Assembly: GCF_009865135.1 (NCBI RefSeq)
Contig: NZ_WWGH01000002.1
Location: forward strand, 1,302,001-1,366,000
Origin: Streptomyces sp. SID8374
Lineage (GTDB): Bacteria; Actinomycetota; Actinomycetes; Streptomycetales; Streptomycetaceae
Reading direction: 5' to 3'
Length of the DNA: 64,000 nucleotides
Below the pieces are notes generated by a model, which searched no databases, had not been told where the DNA came from, and was given only the letters and a program-made list of their open reading frames with translations. The translations under genes were made by a program, and so were the position numbers. Shown one piece after another: positions 19,196 through 27,372 of this stretch (within the stretch, counting starts at the first letter, position 1; each line of letters starts with the position of its first letter).

Positions 19196-20326
19196 TCACA
19201 GGACTCCGTTCGGCAGATTGCTGTTCTGTCCGCTGAAGTGGGCAGCGGACGGGGGAACTTGAGGGGAGGGGCGGAGCAGCGGTTCGATCCGTCTCAGCCC
19301 CTCGGTCACGGCCTCGGGATCGCGGGCGAAGCAGATCCGGAAGCCGTCGGTGGCCCCGAGGGTCTCGCCGGGCATCAGCAGCACCCCGGCGTCCAGCACC
19401 CGGCGGCAGAGCGTCAGCGGCTGCTCCCCGGTGGTCAGCCGGAGCCAGGCGAAGGGGGTGTTCTCCGGCTCCACGAGCTGCACGGCGTCCGCGTTGCGCT
19501 CCGCGAACTCCCTTACGAGCTTCAGCCCTTGGCCGGTGATGTCCGCGTACCGGCGCAGATAGTGGTCCCGGTGGTCCAGCACATCGCAGGCCAGCGTCTC
19601 GCAGAGCACCGAATTGGCGATGGTGGAGAGGAACTTGCGCCGCGCACACCCCTCGACGACCTCCGGCGGCCCGTACAGCCAGCCGACCCGCAGCCCCGGG
19701 AACCCGTACACCTTGGAGAGGCTGGAGACCGAGATCACCCGGTCGCTGCCCCGCGCGGGGGAGTCCCGCAGGTCGAGGGCGTACTCCTCGTCCAGCAGCA
19801 GATAGGCGGCGCGCCGCTCCGCCAGCTCCAGCAGCCCCTGGAGGTCGGCGTCGGCGATCCGCCGACCGGTGGGATTGCACGGGGAGTTGGCGACGATGAG
19901 CCGCAGCCCGGGACCGGCCAGCGCGGCGGCGGCCTCCACGTCGAAGGTCAGATCCTCGCGGTAGGGCGCGCAGTCGACCCGGCAGCCCAGATCGGCCGTG
20001 ATGTCCCAGGACTGCTGCCACCCCGGACGGTAGACGATCACCTGCGCACCGGGGGAGAGCAGCGAGGCGTAGACGAGGTAGAGGGCCTGCTGCGCCCCCT
20101 GCGTGATCAGTACGCCGGCGGGGTCGCCGGCGTAGAGGGCCGCGACCCGGTCGCGCAGCGCGCCGATGCCCCGGTCGTGCCCGTAGTCCAGCTCCAGGTC
20201 CGGCGGTACGGAGAGCTGGTCGAGGCGGCCGGGGAGCATGTTGCTGTCCCCGAGGTCGATGTCGAAGCGTCCGGCGGCGTCCTCGAAGACCCACCGCTGC
20301 ATCGGGTACTCACCTGCGGCGCTCAT
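19196..20326 (-). CDS. Class I/II PLP-dependent aminotransferase
   Basis: A 376-residue fold type I aminotransferase. The substrate/PLP contact NSPCNPTG lies near residue 150, the PLP Asp region DEEY near 180, and the Schiff-base lysine K205 in SSLSKVYGFPGLRVGW. It lies between the DapF-like gene (ATGA overlap) and NRPS1 (overlap at the stop), so it is part of the same operon. It probably aminates or deaminates the precursor amino acid or a ketoacid intermediate. Related fold members in NRPS clusters also catalyse cyclisations, so transamination is likely but not certain. Confidence 0.9.
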   Translation of the reverse strand: MSAAGEYPMQRWVFEDAAGRFDIDLGDSNMLPGRLDQLSVPPDLELDYGHDRGIGALRDRVAALYAGDPAGVLITQGAQQALYLVYASLLSPGAQVIVYRPGWQQSWDITADLGCRVDCAPYREDLTFDVEAAAALAGPGLRLIVANSPCNPTGRRIADADLQGLLELAERRAAYLLLDEEYALDLRDSPARGSDRVISVSSLSKVYGFPGLRVGWLYGPPEVVEGCARRKFLSTIANSVLCETLACDVLDHRDHYLRRYADITGQGLKLVREFAERNADAVQLVEPENTPFAWLRLTTGEQPLTLCRRVLDAGVLLMPGETLGATDGFRICFARDPEAVTEGLRRIEPLLRPSPQVPPSAAHFSGQNSNLPNGVL

Positions 20327-21225
20327 CGGCCGGCCTCCGGGGTGCGGGCCAGCAGGGCGCGCAGCGGCGGGGCGAACACACCGCTCGCCACCTGCTGGGA
20401 CTCCCCGGTCAGGGTCACCGACCCGTCCGGCGCGAGGGCCACCGTCACACTGCCACCCGGCATGCGGACCTCCACCCGGTCCTCGCAGAGCCCGAGTTGG
20501 CGGGCGGCGGAGGCGGCGGCGCAGGCGCTGCTGCCCGAGGCCAGCGCGTAACCGGCGCCACGCTCGTACACCTCGATCTCCAGCAGCTCGCGGCTCACCA
20601 CCCGCAGGAACTGCACATTGGTGCGGTGCGGGAAGCGGGCGTGCCCGGCGATCTCCGGGCCCAGGGTGCGGGCCAGCTCGGCGGTCGGCTCTGCCACGGG
20701 CACCACGGTGTGCGGGTTGCCGTTGTGGAGCGCGGTCACCGTCAGCTTCCGCTCCCCGACCGTCAGCGGCAGGGAGAGCGTGGACCCCTCGGCGGGGGTG
20801 CCGTCCTCGTCCAGCAGGGGCAGGGCGGCAGCGTCGAACGTGGGGCTGCCCAGGCCGACTTGGACGATGCCCGCCGCCCGGTCCAGGATCTGTACGGGGC
20901 TGTCGCCCGCGGCCGTGCGGAGTGTGAACGGCTCACCGCCCGCCCACGTCTCCGGCTCCCGCTCGGCCAGGTGCAGGGCGAACATCCGCAGCCCGTTGCC
21001 GCTGCGCTCGCAGACGGAGCCGTCCGAGTTGAAGAGGGCCAGCGGGACCGGGACCCCGGGGCGGGGCTCCTCCAGCGGGCCGTGCAGGACCCCGTCCGCG
21101 CCGATGCCGAAGTGCCGGTCGCAGACGAGCCGTACGGACTCCGGCGAGACGGGGACGTCGGTGCAGCGGGGGTCGATCACCACGTAGTCGTTGCCCAGTG
21201 CCTGATACTTGAAGAAGTCGGTCAT
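20323..21225 (-). CDS. DapF-fold protein with both catalytic Cys replaced by Ser
   Basis: 300 residues with the two-domain diaminopimelate epimerase fold: N-terminal FFKYQALGNDYVVID, the DAP-type substrate loop FNSDGSVCERSGNG, and the C-terminal ERGAGYALASGSSACAA. Authentic DapF uses a Cys in CGNG and a Cys in ETxACGTGACAA. Here these are Ser75 (codon AGC) and Ser230 (codon TCG), and the E-T of GAGET is Y-A. The fold is kept but the two-base thiol racemisation chemistry is not expected to be normal. It probably acts on an amino acid precursor, as a changed isomerase, a lyase or a binding protein. Neighbours are an aminotransferase and iron oxygenases. This is not a housekeeping dapF. Confidence 0.85.
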   Translation of the reverse strand: MTDFFKYQALGNDYVVIDPRCTDVPVSPESVRLVCDRHFGIGADGVLHGPLEEPRPGVPVPLALFNSDGSVCERSGNGLRMFALHLAEREPETWAGGEPFTLRTAAGDSPVQILDRAAGIVQVGLGSPTFDAAALPLLDEDGTPAEGSTLSLPLTVGERKLTVTALHNGNPHTVVPVAEPTAELARTLGPEIAGHARFPHRTNVQFLRVVSRELLEIEVYERGAGYALASGSSACAAASAARQLGLCEDRVEVRMPGGSVTVALAPDGSVTLTGESQQVASGVFAPPLRALLARTPEAGR

Positions 21226-21298
21226 GACTCGTCTCAGGTAGGTGGCGGGGGACAGGACCGCTCCCGGCGCGGACTCGGGCCGGGAGCGGCCCCGTACA

Positions 21299-21991
21299 TC
21301 AGGCGTCCTGCTCCTCCAGCGCCGCCGCGTCGTGCTCCTCGCCGTACCACTTCTCCGCCCAGCGGGAGAAGGCGATGATCACGATGTCGCGGTGGCCGGG
21401 CCCGCCGTCGGCCGACAGGACGTCGGTGACGTCATGGGCGAGCCCCCGGTCGTCCAGCAGCACCGCCTGGCCGGCGTCGAGGGTCCCCGACCAGAACGGC
21501 GCGTCCGCCCCCGGCTTCCAGAGCCGGGTGGTGCCGCCCGCCACGTTCACCTTGTTGAGGATGGCGATCATGACGAACTCGTGCCCGTCGTGGTGCACGC
21601 CCTCCGGGGTGAGCGGGCCGGGCCTGCCGCCCTCGGCGCGGGTCCGGTTCTGGTGGACGTTGATCTGCCACGGCTCGGACCGGTCCAGGCCCAGTTCGCG
21701 GATGCCCTCGGAGATCAGCGGGGTGAAGTCCACCTCGATCGGCTCGTAGACGCGGCGGATACCGCCGCCGACCGGGTTGAACTTCTTGTACGTGGTGTAG
21801 TCGCGGTGCGGCAGCCGCTTGAACGACCAGTTCTCGCCCTCGGCGGGCGTGAGCTTGTACTGCGAGAACCGCTTGAACCGCGTCCCGTTGCCCATGTAGT
21901 CGTCGACCGGGCACCGGTCGTAGCTGGGCAGGATGTCGGGCGCGACCTCGGGCAGGTCGATGACGGTGAAACCTTCGGCGCCGAGCGGCAT
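21299..21991 (-). CDS. 2-oxoglutarate/Fe(II) dioxygenase (isoleucine dioxygenase-like family)
   Basis: 230 residues from an ATG with GGAGGGGAG just upstream. It resembles the 2OG-Fe dioxygenase family that includes the L-isoleucine 4-dioxygenase of Bacillus, which hydroxylates free aliphatic amino acids. Candidate iron ligands are H133 and D135 in GVHHDGHEF and H186 in RGLAHDV; R201 in GHRDIVIIAF is the likely 2OG contact. Members oxidise unactivated C-H bonds using O2 and 2-oxoglutarate. It lies between the DapF-like and diiron oxidase genes in the cluster and probably tailors a free amino acid before NRPS loading. Confidence 0.85.
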   Translation of the reverse strand: MPLGAEGFTVIDLPEVAPDILPSYDRCPVDDYMGNGTRFKRFSQYKLTPAEGENWSFKRLPHRDYTTYKKFNPVGGGIRRVYEPIEVDFTPLISEGIRELGLDRSEPWQINVHQNRTRAEGGRPGPLTPEGVHHDGHEFVMIAILNKVNVAGGTTRLWKPGADAPFWSGTLDAGQAVLLDDRGLAHDVTDVLSADGGPGHRDIVIIAFSRWAEKWYGEEHDAAALEEQDA

Positions 21992-22025
21992 GTGCTCTCC
22001 CCTCCTGGTGGGTGGTGGCGGAATG

Positions 22026-23069
22026 TCAGGCGGTGACCGACGGCATGCGCTCGTCCAGGTACGTCGCCGAGGAGTTGAGGCGCCACAGGATGCCGCGGGC
22101 GATGGCCCGGCGCATCCGGGGGGACTCGGCGGCGGGCAGCACCACGTTGTGGAACCAGCCCTGGGCGTGCTGGGAGTCGATGGTGATGTGCAGCCGGTGG
22201 TAGACGATGCCGACGTCGGGCAGGCCGAGCCGCTCCCAGGCGTGCACGACCTGGACGAACCGGTCCGGCGCCATCCACTCGGTCATCCCCAGGTAGCCGA
22301 CGGCCTCCGGGTACAGGGCGCGGTAACGGCACAGCAGGACGGCCAGGTTGCCGTTGAGGAGCGAGTTGGCGGTGAGCGAGCGCTCCAGCTCCTCGTCCGG
22401 GATCTCGAAGACCTCGAAGATCTTGTTGAAGAGGGTGGTGTGGACCTGGGCGTGGTCCCCGTTGCCCATCTCGTCCCAGAAGTTGGAGGCGATCTCCATC
22501 TTCGCCGCACCCGCCGTGCCGACCTGCATCATCGCCAGCAGATCGTCGAAGCGGCCGTCGACCACGGACTCCTGCATCACGTAGTTGCGCAGGTCGGACT
22601 CGGTGGCCCGGTCGCGGATGAACTCGTGGTAGTAGGGGTGCTTGTAGACCCGGTGCTCACGCGCGGTCTTCTTCAGCCAGGAGAGGTAGGCCCGCGGCTC
22701 GGTGGGCGCCTCCTCCAGCAGCCCCGGCTCGATCAGCCGGTCCTGCGCCTCGGCGGTCGCGGCCTCCAGCTGCCGGCCGATCTCGTGCACGACGACCGAG
22801 CCCTCGGCGGTCTCCTGGTCCGTCAGCTTGGTGTGCAGCCGGTAGACCCGGTCGAGGAGGAACTGCTGCGCGTACAAAGCCTGTTGGTCGTCGGCCGCCG
22901 CCTTGTTGATCTCGGCCACCCGGCCGAGCAGGGCGGTGCGCGCATCGCCCGCGAACTGCGAGTCGACCTTGTCGGCCGCCGTCGCGAGGATCGCGGTGAC
23001 CTCGTCGACGGTGGCCAGATAGCGGGTGGCGGGCTCGGTCCCGGCCCGGGAGGTACCAACTTCGGGCAT
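22026..23069 (-). CDS. Heme-oxygenase-like diiron oxidase (iron-containing redox enzyme family)
   Basis: 347 residues starting at the ATG that begins MPEVGTSRAG, with AAGGGG upstream. An N-terminal helical region (about 1-130) precedes a heme-oxygenase-fold domain. Candidate metal ligands are in QESVVDGRFDDL, SNFWDEMGNGDHAQVH and HRLHITIDSQHA, the carboxylate/His pattern of heme-oxygenase-like diiron enzymes. Characterised relatives N-oxygenate or fragment free amino acids, for example turning Lys into a nitro or alkenyl amino acid. It is the first gene of the biosynthetic operon, so its product probably makes the unusual precursor. Substrate unknown. Confidence 0.85.
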   Translation of the reverse strand: MPEVGTSRAGTEPATRYLATVDEVTAILATAADKVDSQFAGDARTALLGRVAEINKAAADDQQALYAQQFLLDRVYRLHTKLTDQETAEGSVVVHEIGRQLEAATAEAQDRLIEPGLLEEAPTEPRAYLSWLKKTAREHRVYKHPYYHEFIRDRATESDLRNYVMQESVVDGRFDDLLAMMQVGTAGAAKMEIASNFWDEMGNGDHAQVHTTLFNKIFEVFEIPDEELERSLTANSLLNGNLAVLLCRYRALYPEAVGYLGMTEWMAPDRFVQVVHAWERLGLPDVGIVYHRLHITIDSQHAQGWFHNVVLPAAESPRMRRAIARGILWRLNSSATYLDERMPSVTA

Positions 23070-23351
23070 CTGCTTCCCCTTGGATTCACCTGATGACTGT
23101 GACGTGCCGTACGTGCCGTGCGGGTAGCCGTCTGTCGCGCTGAGGAGAGAGGGGGAGGAGGAAGGGGGTCGCACCGCACACGGCCTTCGAGGCGCCGGGC
23201 AGGGTGTGTGCCAGAACGGCAGACGCGGTCAATGCGCCGCCCATACTGCACGCAGGTCTCTGGGCAGACTCTGTACGCGGTCTATACGGATTCGAGCCAT
23301 CGGGCGGGGCGCGTGGGAAGGCGCCCGGCACCCCGGTCAAGGCATGGCAAA
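23070..23351 (-). promoter_or_regulatory. Leader and presumed promoter region of the NRPS operon
   Basis: This stretch between the hairpin at 23352 and the diiron oxidase start must hold the operon promoter. It includes a lower-GC block around 23200-23300 with TATAGA-like and TTGACC-like hexamers on the minus strand, but their spacing is poor and no clear SARP repeat array was recognised. Confidence 0.3.
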
Positions 23352-23393
23352 GAGGGCGCGCAGTACGGGACCGTATCCGTACTCCGCGCCCTC
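23352..23393. terminator. Long hairpin upstream of the NRPS operon
   Basis: GAGGGCGCG-C-AGTACGG and CCGTACT-C-CGCGCCCTC form a 16-bp stem with a single C-C mismatch and an 8-nt loop. It probably insulates the NRPS operon from catalase read-through. Confidence 0.65.
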
Positions 23394-23547
23394 GTTCAGG
23401 GGTGATGGAGGTGTGGTGCTCGGTATGACAGGGACCGCGGCGGCGGCGATCGGAGCCGGGTGAGGGCGTCTCCTTCAGGTCAGAAGACGGTCCCCGGATC
23501 CTTCACCACCGCACTGGCATCGCACAGCCGCCGCGGCCTCGTCGTCC

Positions 23548-23595
23548 TGCCCGCGCCGCGCGGCACCCCTCATCCGGGTGCGCGGTGCGGGCAGG
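23548..23595 (-). terminator. Hairpin downstream of catalase
   Basis: CTGCCCGC...CACCC pairs with GGGTGCGCGGTGCGGGCAG, with one mismatch and a small bulge, about 50 nt after the catalase stop. Confidence 0.5.
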
Positions 23596-23645
23596 GTCTG
23601 TGGGGGAGGCTCAGGGTGTGTCCGCCCTGATCCGCCGGACGCGCC

Positions 23646-25103
23646 CTAGTCCTCGCGCAGGGCGCGGACGGCCTCCTCGACGCGCTTGCCGTAGTCGGCG
23701 TCGGCGGCGTGGAAGTGGGCGAGGTTCTTCTCGATCACGTCGTCACGGGTGACCTGCGCGAGGCCTCCGGCGATGTTGGCGACCAGGCGGCCCTTCTCGT
23801 CCTCCGACATCAGCCGGAAGAGCTCGCCCGCCTGGAAGAAGTCGTCGTCCTTGGCGTGGGCGGGGGCCTCGTGGGTGCCCGTCCAGCCGTGGATCGCCAG
23901 CGGGGAGCCGAGCGCGGCGCCGGTCTGGGCCGGACCGGCGTACGAGTTGGGCTCGTAGTTCTTGTCGTGGCGCGAGCCGTACCGCGTGGCGTGCAGCCCG
24001 TCACGGCCGTAGTTGTCGGCCTCGGCCGCCTTGGGGGCGTTGACCGGCAGCTGGGTGTGGTTGACGCCCAGCCGGTAGCGGTGCGCGTCCGCGTAGGCGA
24101 AGAGCCGGCCCTGGAGCATCTTGTCCGGGGACGGGCCGATGCCGGGCACGAAGTTGTTCGGCGAGAACGCGGCCTGCTCCACCTCGGCGAAGACGTTGTC
24201 CGGGTTCCGGTCCAGGACCAGCCGGCCGACCCGCTGGAGCGGGTAGTCGGCGTGCGGCCACACCTTGGTGAGGTCGAACGGGTTGAACCGGTAGTCCGCG
24301 GCCTCGGCGGCCGGCATCACCTGGACGTACAGCGTCCAGGACGGGTTGACGCCCCGCTCGATGGCCTGGAGCAGGTCCGTCTGGTGCGAGTTGGCGTCCT
24401 TGCCGACCAGCTCGGCGGCCTGCTCGGCGGAGAGGGAGCGCACCCCCTGGTTGGTCTTGAAGTGGTACTTGACGAAGAAGGCCTCGCCCTCGGCGTTCGT
24501 CCACTGGTAGGTGTGCGAGCCGTAGCCGTTCATGTGGCGGTACGAGGCGGGGATGCCCCGGTCGCCCATCAGCCAGGTGACCTGGTGCGTCGCCTCGGGG
24601 GAGTGCGCCCAGAAGTCCCAGACGTTGTCCGGCTCCTGACGGCCCGTGAACGGGTCGCGCTTCTGCGAGTGGATGAAGTCGGGGAACTTGATCGGGTCCT
24701 TGATGAAGAACACCGGGGTGTTGTTGCCGACCAGGTCGTAATTGCCCTCGTTCGTATAGAACTTGAGGGCGAAGCCGCGCGGGTCGCGGACCGCGTCCGC
24801 GCCACCGAGGGAGTCGGCGACGGTGGAGAAGCGGATGAAGGTCTCGGTGCGCTTGCCCACCTCGGAGAGGAAGTCGGCGCGGGTGAAGCCGGTGACGTCG
24901 TCGGTCACCTCGAAGTAGCCGTACGCGCCGGAGCCACGGGCGTGGACCACGCGCTCCGGGATGCGCTCACGGTTGAAGCGGGCGAGCTTCTCCAGGAGGT
25001 GCTGGTCCTGGAGGAGGATCGGTCCACCGACACCGGCGGTGGCGGAGTTCTGGTTGTCGGCGACCGGGGCGCCTGACTCGGTCGTGAGCACACGCTTAGC
25101 CAT
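23646..25103 (-). CDS. katA: Monofunctional heme catalase
   Basis: 485 residues from the ATG beginning MAKRVLTTESG; the longer frame adds about 49 residues that cross the promoter region and is rejected. The distal His is in RVVHARGSGAYG, the distal Asn in VGNNTPVFF, and the heme-ligating Tyr in LFAYADAHRYR, as in clade 3 small-subunit catalases. It converts 2 H2O2 to O2 and water. It lies between the NRPS cluster and glxR-hyi and carries the same operator module as uraD, so a role in removing uricase-derived H2O2 is likely. The symbol is by family. Confidence 0.95.
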   Translation of the reverse strand: MAKRVLTTESGAPVADNQNSATAGVGGPILLQDQHLLEKLARFNRERIPERVVHARGSGAYGYFEVTDDVTGFTRADFLSEVGKRTETFIRFSTVADSLGGADAVRDPRGFALKFYTNEGNYDLVGNNTPVFFIKDPIKFPDFIHSQKRDPFTGRQEPDNVWDFWAHSPEATHQVTWLMGDRGIPASYRHMNGYGSHTYQWTNAEGEAFFVKYHFKTNQGVRSLSAEQAAELVGKDANSHQTDLLQAIERGVNPSWTLYVQVMPAAEAADYRFNPFDLTKVWPHADYPLQRVGRLVLDRNPDNVFAEVEQAAFSPNNFVPGIGPSPDKMLQGRLFAYADAHRYRLGVNHTQLPVNAPKAAEADNYGRDGLHATRYGSRHDKNYEPNSYAGPAQTGAALGSPLAIHGWTGTHEAPAHAKDDDFFQAGELFRLMSEDEKGRLVANIAGGLAQVTRDDVIEKNLAHFHAADADYGKRVEEAVRALRED

Positions 25104-25145
25104 GTGGCGGGATGACCTTTCGTACGAGCTGCTGACGGCTTGAGG

Positions 25146-25186
25146 AGCGTAGATTCGCCGCGAGACAACGTCAACAGTTTGTTGAA
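25146..25186 (-). promoter_or_regulatory. katA promoter with 17-bp operator over the -35
   Basis: On the minus strand, TTGACG (25174-25169), 17 bp, TACGCT (25151-25146). The -35 lies within the palindrome TTCAAC-AAACT-GTTGAC (25186-25170). The block of 22 bases from the left arm onward differs from the uraD promoter at only two positions. Confidence 0.6.
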
Positions 25187-25202
25187 AACGAAGTGTGTGG
25201 TT

Positions 25203-25260
25203 CCGGGCCGCGGCAGCGCCTGGGCGCGACAGGACAGGTGTCAGCGCCACCGCGGCCCGG
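25203..25260. terminator. Terminator after the hyi-glxR operon
   Basis: CCGGGCCGCGG...GCGC and GCGC...CCGCGGCCCGG form a long stem around a loop of about 24 nt between the glxR stop and the katA promoter. Two smaller hairpins (25270-25286 and 25308-25323) lie closer to the stop. Confidence 0.55.
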
Positions 25261-25331
25261 AGATCAGGGGGCCCGTCGTGCGGGCCGTGGCCCCGTACGA
25301 GGCCAGGGGCTCCTTGCGGAGCCGGGGGAGG

Positions 25332-26225
25332 TCAGACCTGGGAACCGGAGAGCCGCTCCACCGAGCGCAGCAGCGCCGAGTGGTCCAGCCCGCCGTCGCC
25401 CTGGGCGCGCAGCGAGGCGACCAGCTGGGCGACCACACCGCCGACGGGCAGGGCGGCGCCGACGTTGCGGGCGGCGTCGGTCACGATGCCCATGTCCTTG
25501 TGGTGCAGGTCGATCCGGAAGCCGGGGGCGAAGTCCCGCTTCAGGAAGTTGTCCTTCTTGCGGGTCAGCACGGTCGACCCGGCCAGCCCGCCGTTGAGCA
25601 CGTCCAGCGCGGCGGCCAGGTCCACCCCGGACTTCTCCAGGAAGACCACGGCCTCGGCGCACGCCTGGATGTTGACCGCGACGATCAGCTGGTTGGCCGC
25701 CTTCACCGTCTGGCCGGAGCCGTGCGGCCCGCAGAGCACGATGGTCTTGCCGAGCGCCTCCAGGAGCGGCTTCGCGGCGTCGAAGTCCGCCTGCTCACCG
25801 CCGACCATGATGGACAGCACCGCCTCGATGGCCCCGGCCTCACCGCCGGAGACCGGCGCGTCCAGGACCCGGATGCCCTTCTCGGCCGCGTTCTTGGCGA
25901 GGTCCACCGAGGTCTGCGGGGTGATCGAGGACATGTCCACCAGCAGCGCCCCGCGCTTGGCGTTCTCCAGGATGCCGTCGGGGCCGTAGGCGATGGCCTC
26001 GACCTGCGGGGACGCGGGCACCATCGTGATGACGACATCCGCGTCCTTGACCGCCTCCGCGATCGAGGAGGCGCCGGTGCCGCCGGCCGCGACCAGCCGG
26101 TCGATCTTGGCCTGCTCCAGGGTGTAGCCGGTGACGGAGTAACCGGCCTTGATCAGGTTCTCCGACATGGGGGAGCCCATGATGCCGAGACCGATCCAGG
26201 CGACCTTGGGGAGGTTGTTGCTCAT
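25332..26225 (-). CDS. glxR: 2-hydroxy-3-oxopropionate (tartronate semialdehyde) reductase
   Basis: 297 residues from an ATG. It is a member of the beta-hydroxyacid dehydrogenase family, with the N-terminal Rossmann motif WIGLGIMGSPMSENL, the substrate motif DAPVSGGEAGA near residue 120 and the catalytic Lys helix GQTVKAANQLIV near 170. It reduces tartronate semialdehyde from Gcl to D-glycerate with NAD(P)H. It follows hyi on the same strand with a 68-nt gap and shares its operator-controlled promoter. Confidence 0.95.
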   Translation of the reverse strand: MSNNLPKVAWIGLGIMGSPMSENLIKAGYSVTGYTLEQAKIDRLVAAGGTGASSIAEAVKDADVVITMVPASPQVEAIAYGPDGILENAKRGALLVDMSSITPQTSVDLAKNAAEKGIRVLDAPVSGGEAGAIEAVLSIMVGGEQADFDAAKPLLEALGKTIVLCGPHGSGQTVKAANQLIVAVNIQACAEAVVFLEKSGVDLAAALDVLNGGLAGSTVLTRKKDNFLKRDFAPGFRIDLHHKDMGIVTDAARNVGAALPVGGVVAQLVASLRAQGDGGLDHSALLRSVERLSGSQV

Positions 26226-26293
26226 GAGGGTGCCTTCCTGAAAAACGTGTGTACGTAAGGGGGTTGGGCTCGCCCCGTCGTGGACCGGGCCGG

Positions 26294-27133
26294 TCAGCCG
26301 GCTGCTCGGGCGGAGGCCGGGAGCCAGTCGAAGGACTCCGCGCTCGGGCGGTCGCCCGGCTTGTACTCCAGGCCGACCCAGCCGGCGTAACCGGCGTCCT
26401 TCAGCTCGTCGAGGAGCCGCTCCAGCGGGAGCGTGCCGGTGCCCGGCGCGCCGCGGCCCGGGTTGTCGGCGATCTGGACGTGGCCGGTCTTCGCGGCGTA
26501 CGCCTTGATGACCTGGCTCAGGTCCTCGCCGTTCATCGACAGGTGGTACAGGTCCAGCAGGAACTTGGCGTTCCCCAGACCCGTCGCCGCGTTGACCTTG
26601 TCGACGACCTCGATCGCGGCCGGTGCGCTGACCAGCGGATAGAGCGGCGACTCCGGCTTGTTGAGGGTCTCGACGAGGAGGATCGCCCCGATGCGGTCCG
26701 CCGCACGGGCGGCCAGCACCAGGTTCTCCAGGGCGAGCGCGTCCTGCACCTGCGGGTCCGCGCCCTCGACGCGGTTGCCGTACAGCGCGTTGAGCGCCGT
26801 GCAGCCGACCGAGGCGGCGAAGTCGGCCGCCACCTCGATGTTGGCCCGGAAGCGGTCCGACTCCGGGCCGGGCACGGAGAGCGCGCCGCGGTCGGGGCCG
26901 GGCAGCTGTCCGGCGTAGAAGTTCAGCCCCACCAGCTGGGTGCCGGCGTCGTCGAGTGCCTTCTTGAGGGCGTCGAGTTCGGCCTGCGGCGGGGTGGGGG
27001 TCTCGATCCAGGGCCACCACAGCTCGACCGCCGTGAAGCCCGCCGCGGCGGCTGCCGCGGGGCGCTCCAGGAGCGGGAGTTCCGTGAAGAGGATCGAAAG
27101 GTTCACATCGAAGCGCTGGTCCGGGTATCCCAT
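26294..27133 (-). CDS. hyi: Hydroxypyruvate isomerase
   Basis: 279 residues; TIM-barrel protein of the Hyi/xylose isomerase-like family. It starts MGYPDQRFDVNLSILFTELP, and metal-site acidic residues lie in LLVETLNKPES and FLLDLYHLSMNGED, with HVQIADNPGR and GLEYKPGD towards the C-terminus. It interconverts hydroxypyruvate and tartronate semialdehyde. It is the first gene of the hyi-glxR operon and is preceded by a consensus-like promoter and the same paired TTCCG operators seen at gcl. Confidence 0.95.
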   Translation of the reverse strand: MGYPDQRFDVNLSILFTELPLLERPAAAAAAGFTAVELWWPWIETPTPPQAELDALKKALDDAGTQLVGLNFYAGQLPGPDRGALSVPGPESDRFRANIEVAADFAASVGCTALNALYGNRVEGADPQVQDALALENLVLAARAADRIGAILLVETLNKPESPLYPLVSAPAAIEVVDKVNAATGLGNAKFLLDLYHLSMNGEDLSQVIKAYAAKTGHVQIADNPGRGAPGTGTLPLERLLDELKDAGYAGWVGLEYKPGDRPSAESFDWLPASARAAG

Positions 27134-27150
27134 GAGGGTTTCGGCGCTCC

Positions 27151-27215
27151 TTCCGTATTGCGGAAGTTAGTTTCTGCTTAACGGAAGATTGCCTGGGGGG
27201 TGGCGGGGCTGTCAA
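27151..27215 (-). promoter_or_regulatory. hyi promoter and paired TTCCG operators
   Basis: On the minus strand, TTGACA (27215-27210) is followed after 18 bp by CAATCT (27191-27186). The two operators are TTCCGTTAAGCAGAA (27186-27172) and TTCCGCAATACGGAA (27165-27151), starting 21 bp apart. Sequence, order and spacing match the gcl pair almost base for base. Confidence 0.65.
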
Positions 27216-27311
27216 GGGGGTGGAGCAAAATTCGCCCAGGTCGGCGGCGTACGGAATCGGTGGCGCGGGCGCCTTCGAACTCCTCCCAGCAGCCCCTTCG
27301 GGCATACGAAA

Positions 27312-27345
27312 GCGGGGCGGGGGCCGCCGTCGACCCCCGCCCCGC
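27312..27345 (-). terminator. Terminator of the GH16 gene
   Basis: A perfect 12-bp stem, GCGGGGCGGGGG with CCCCCGCCCCGC, and a 10-nt loop, 28 nt after the GH16 stop on the minus strand. Confidence 0.7.
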
Positions 27346-27372
27346 CCGGCTCTCACGCCGTACGTCCCGCTC

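Noticed and set aside
15825..19262. An 1145-residue plus-strand frame over NRPS1
   Set aside because: Arg/Gly/Val-rich shadow frame antisense to an NRPS with all core motifs.
20323..21225. Calling the DapF-like gene lysine-pathway dapF
   Set aside because: Both catalytic cysteines are serine and the operon context is secondary metabolism.
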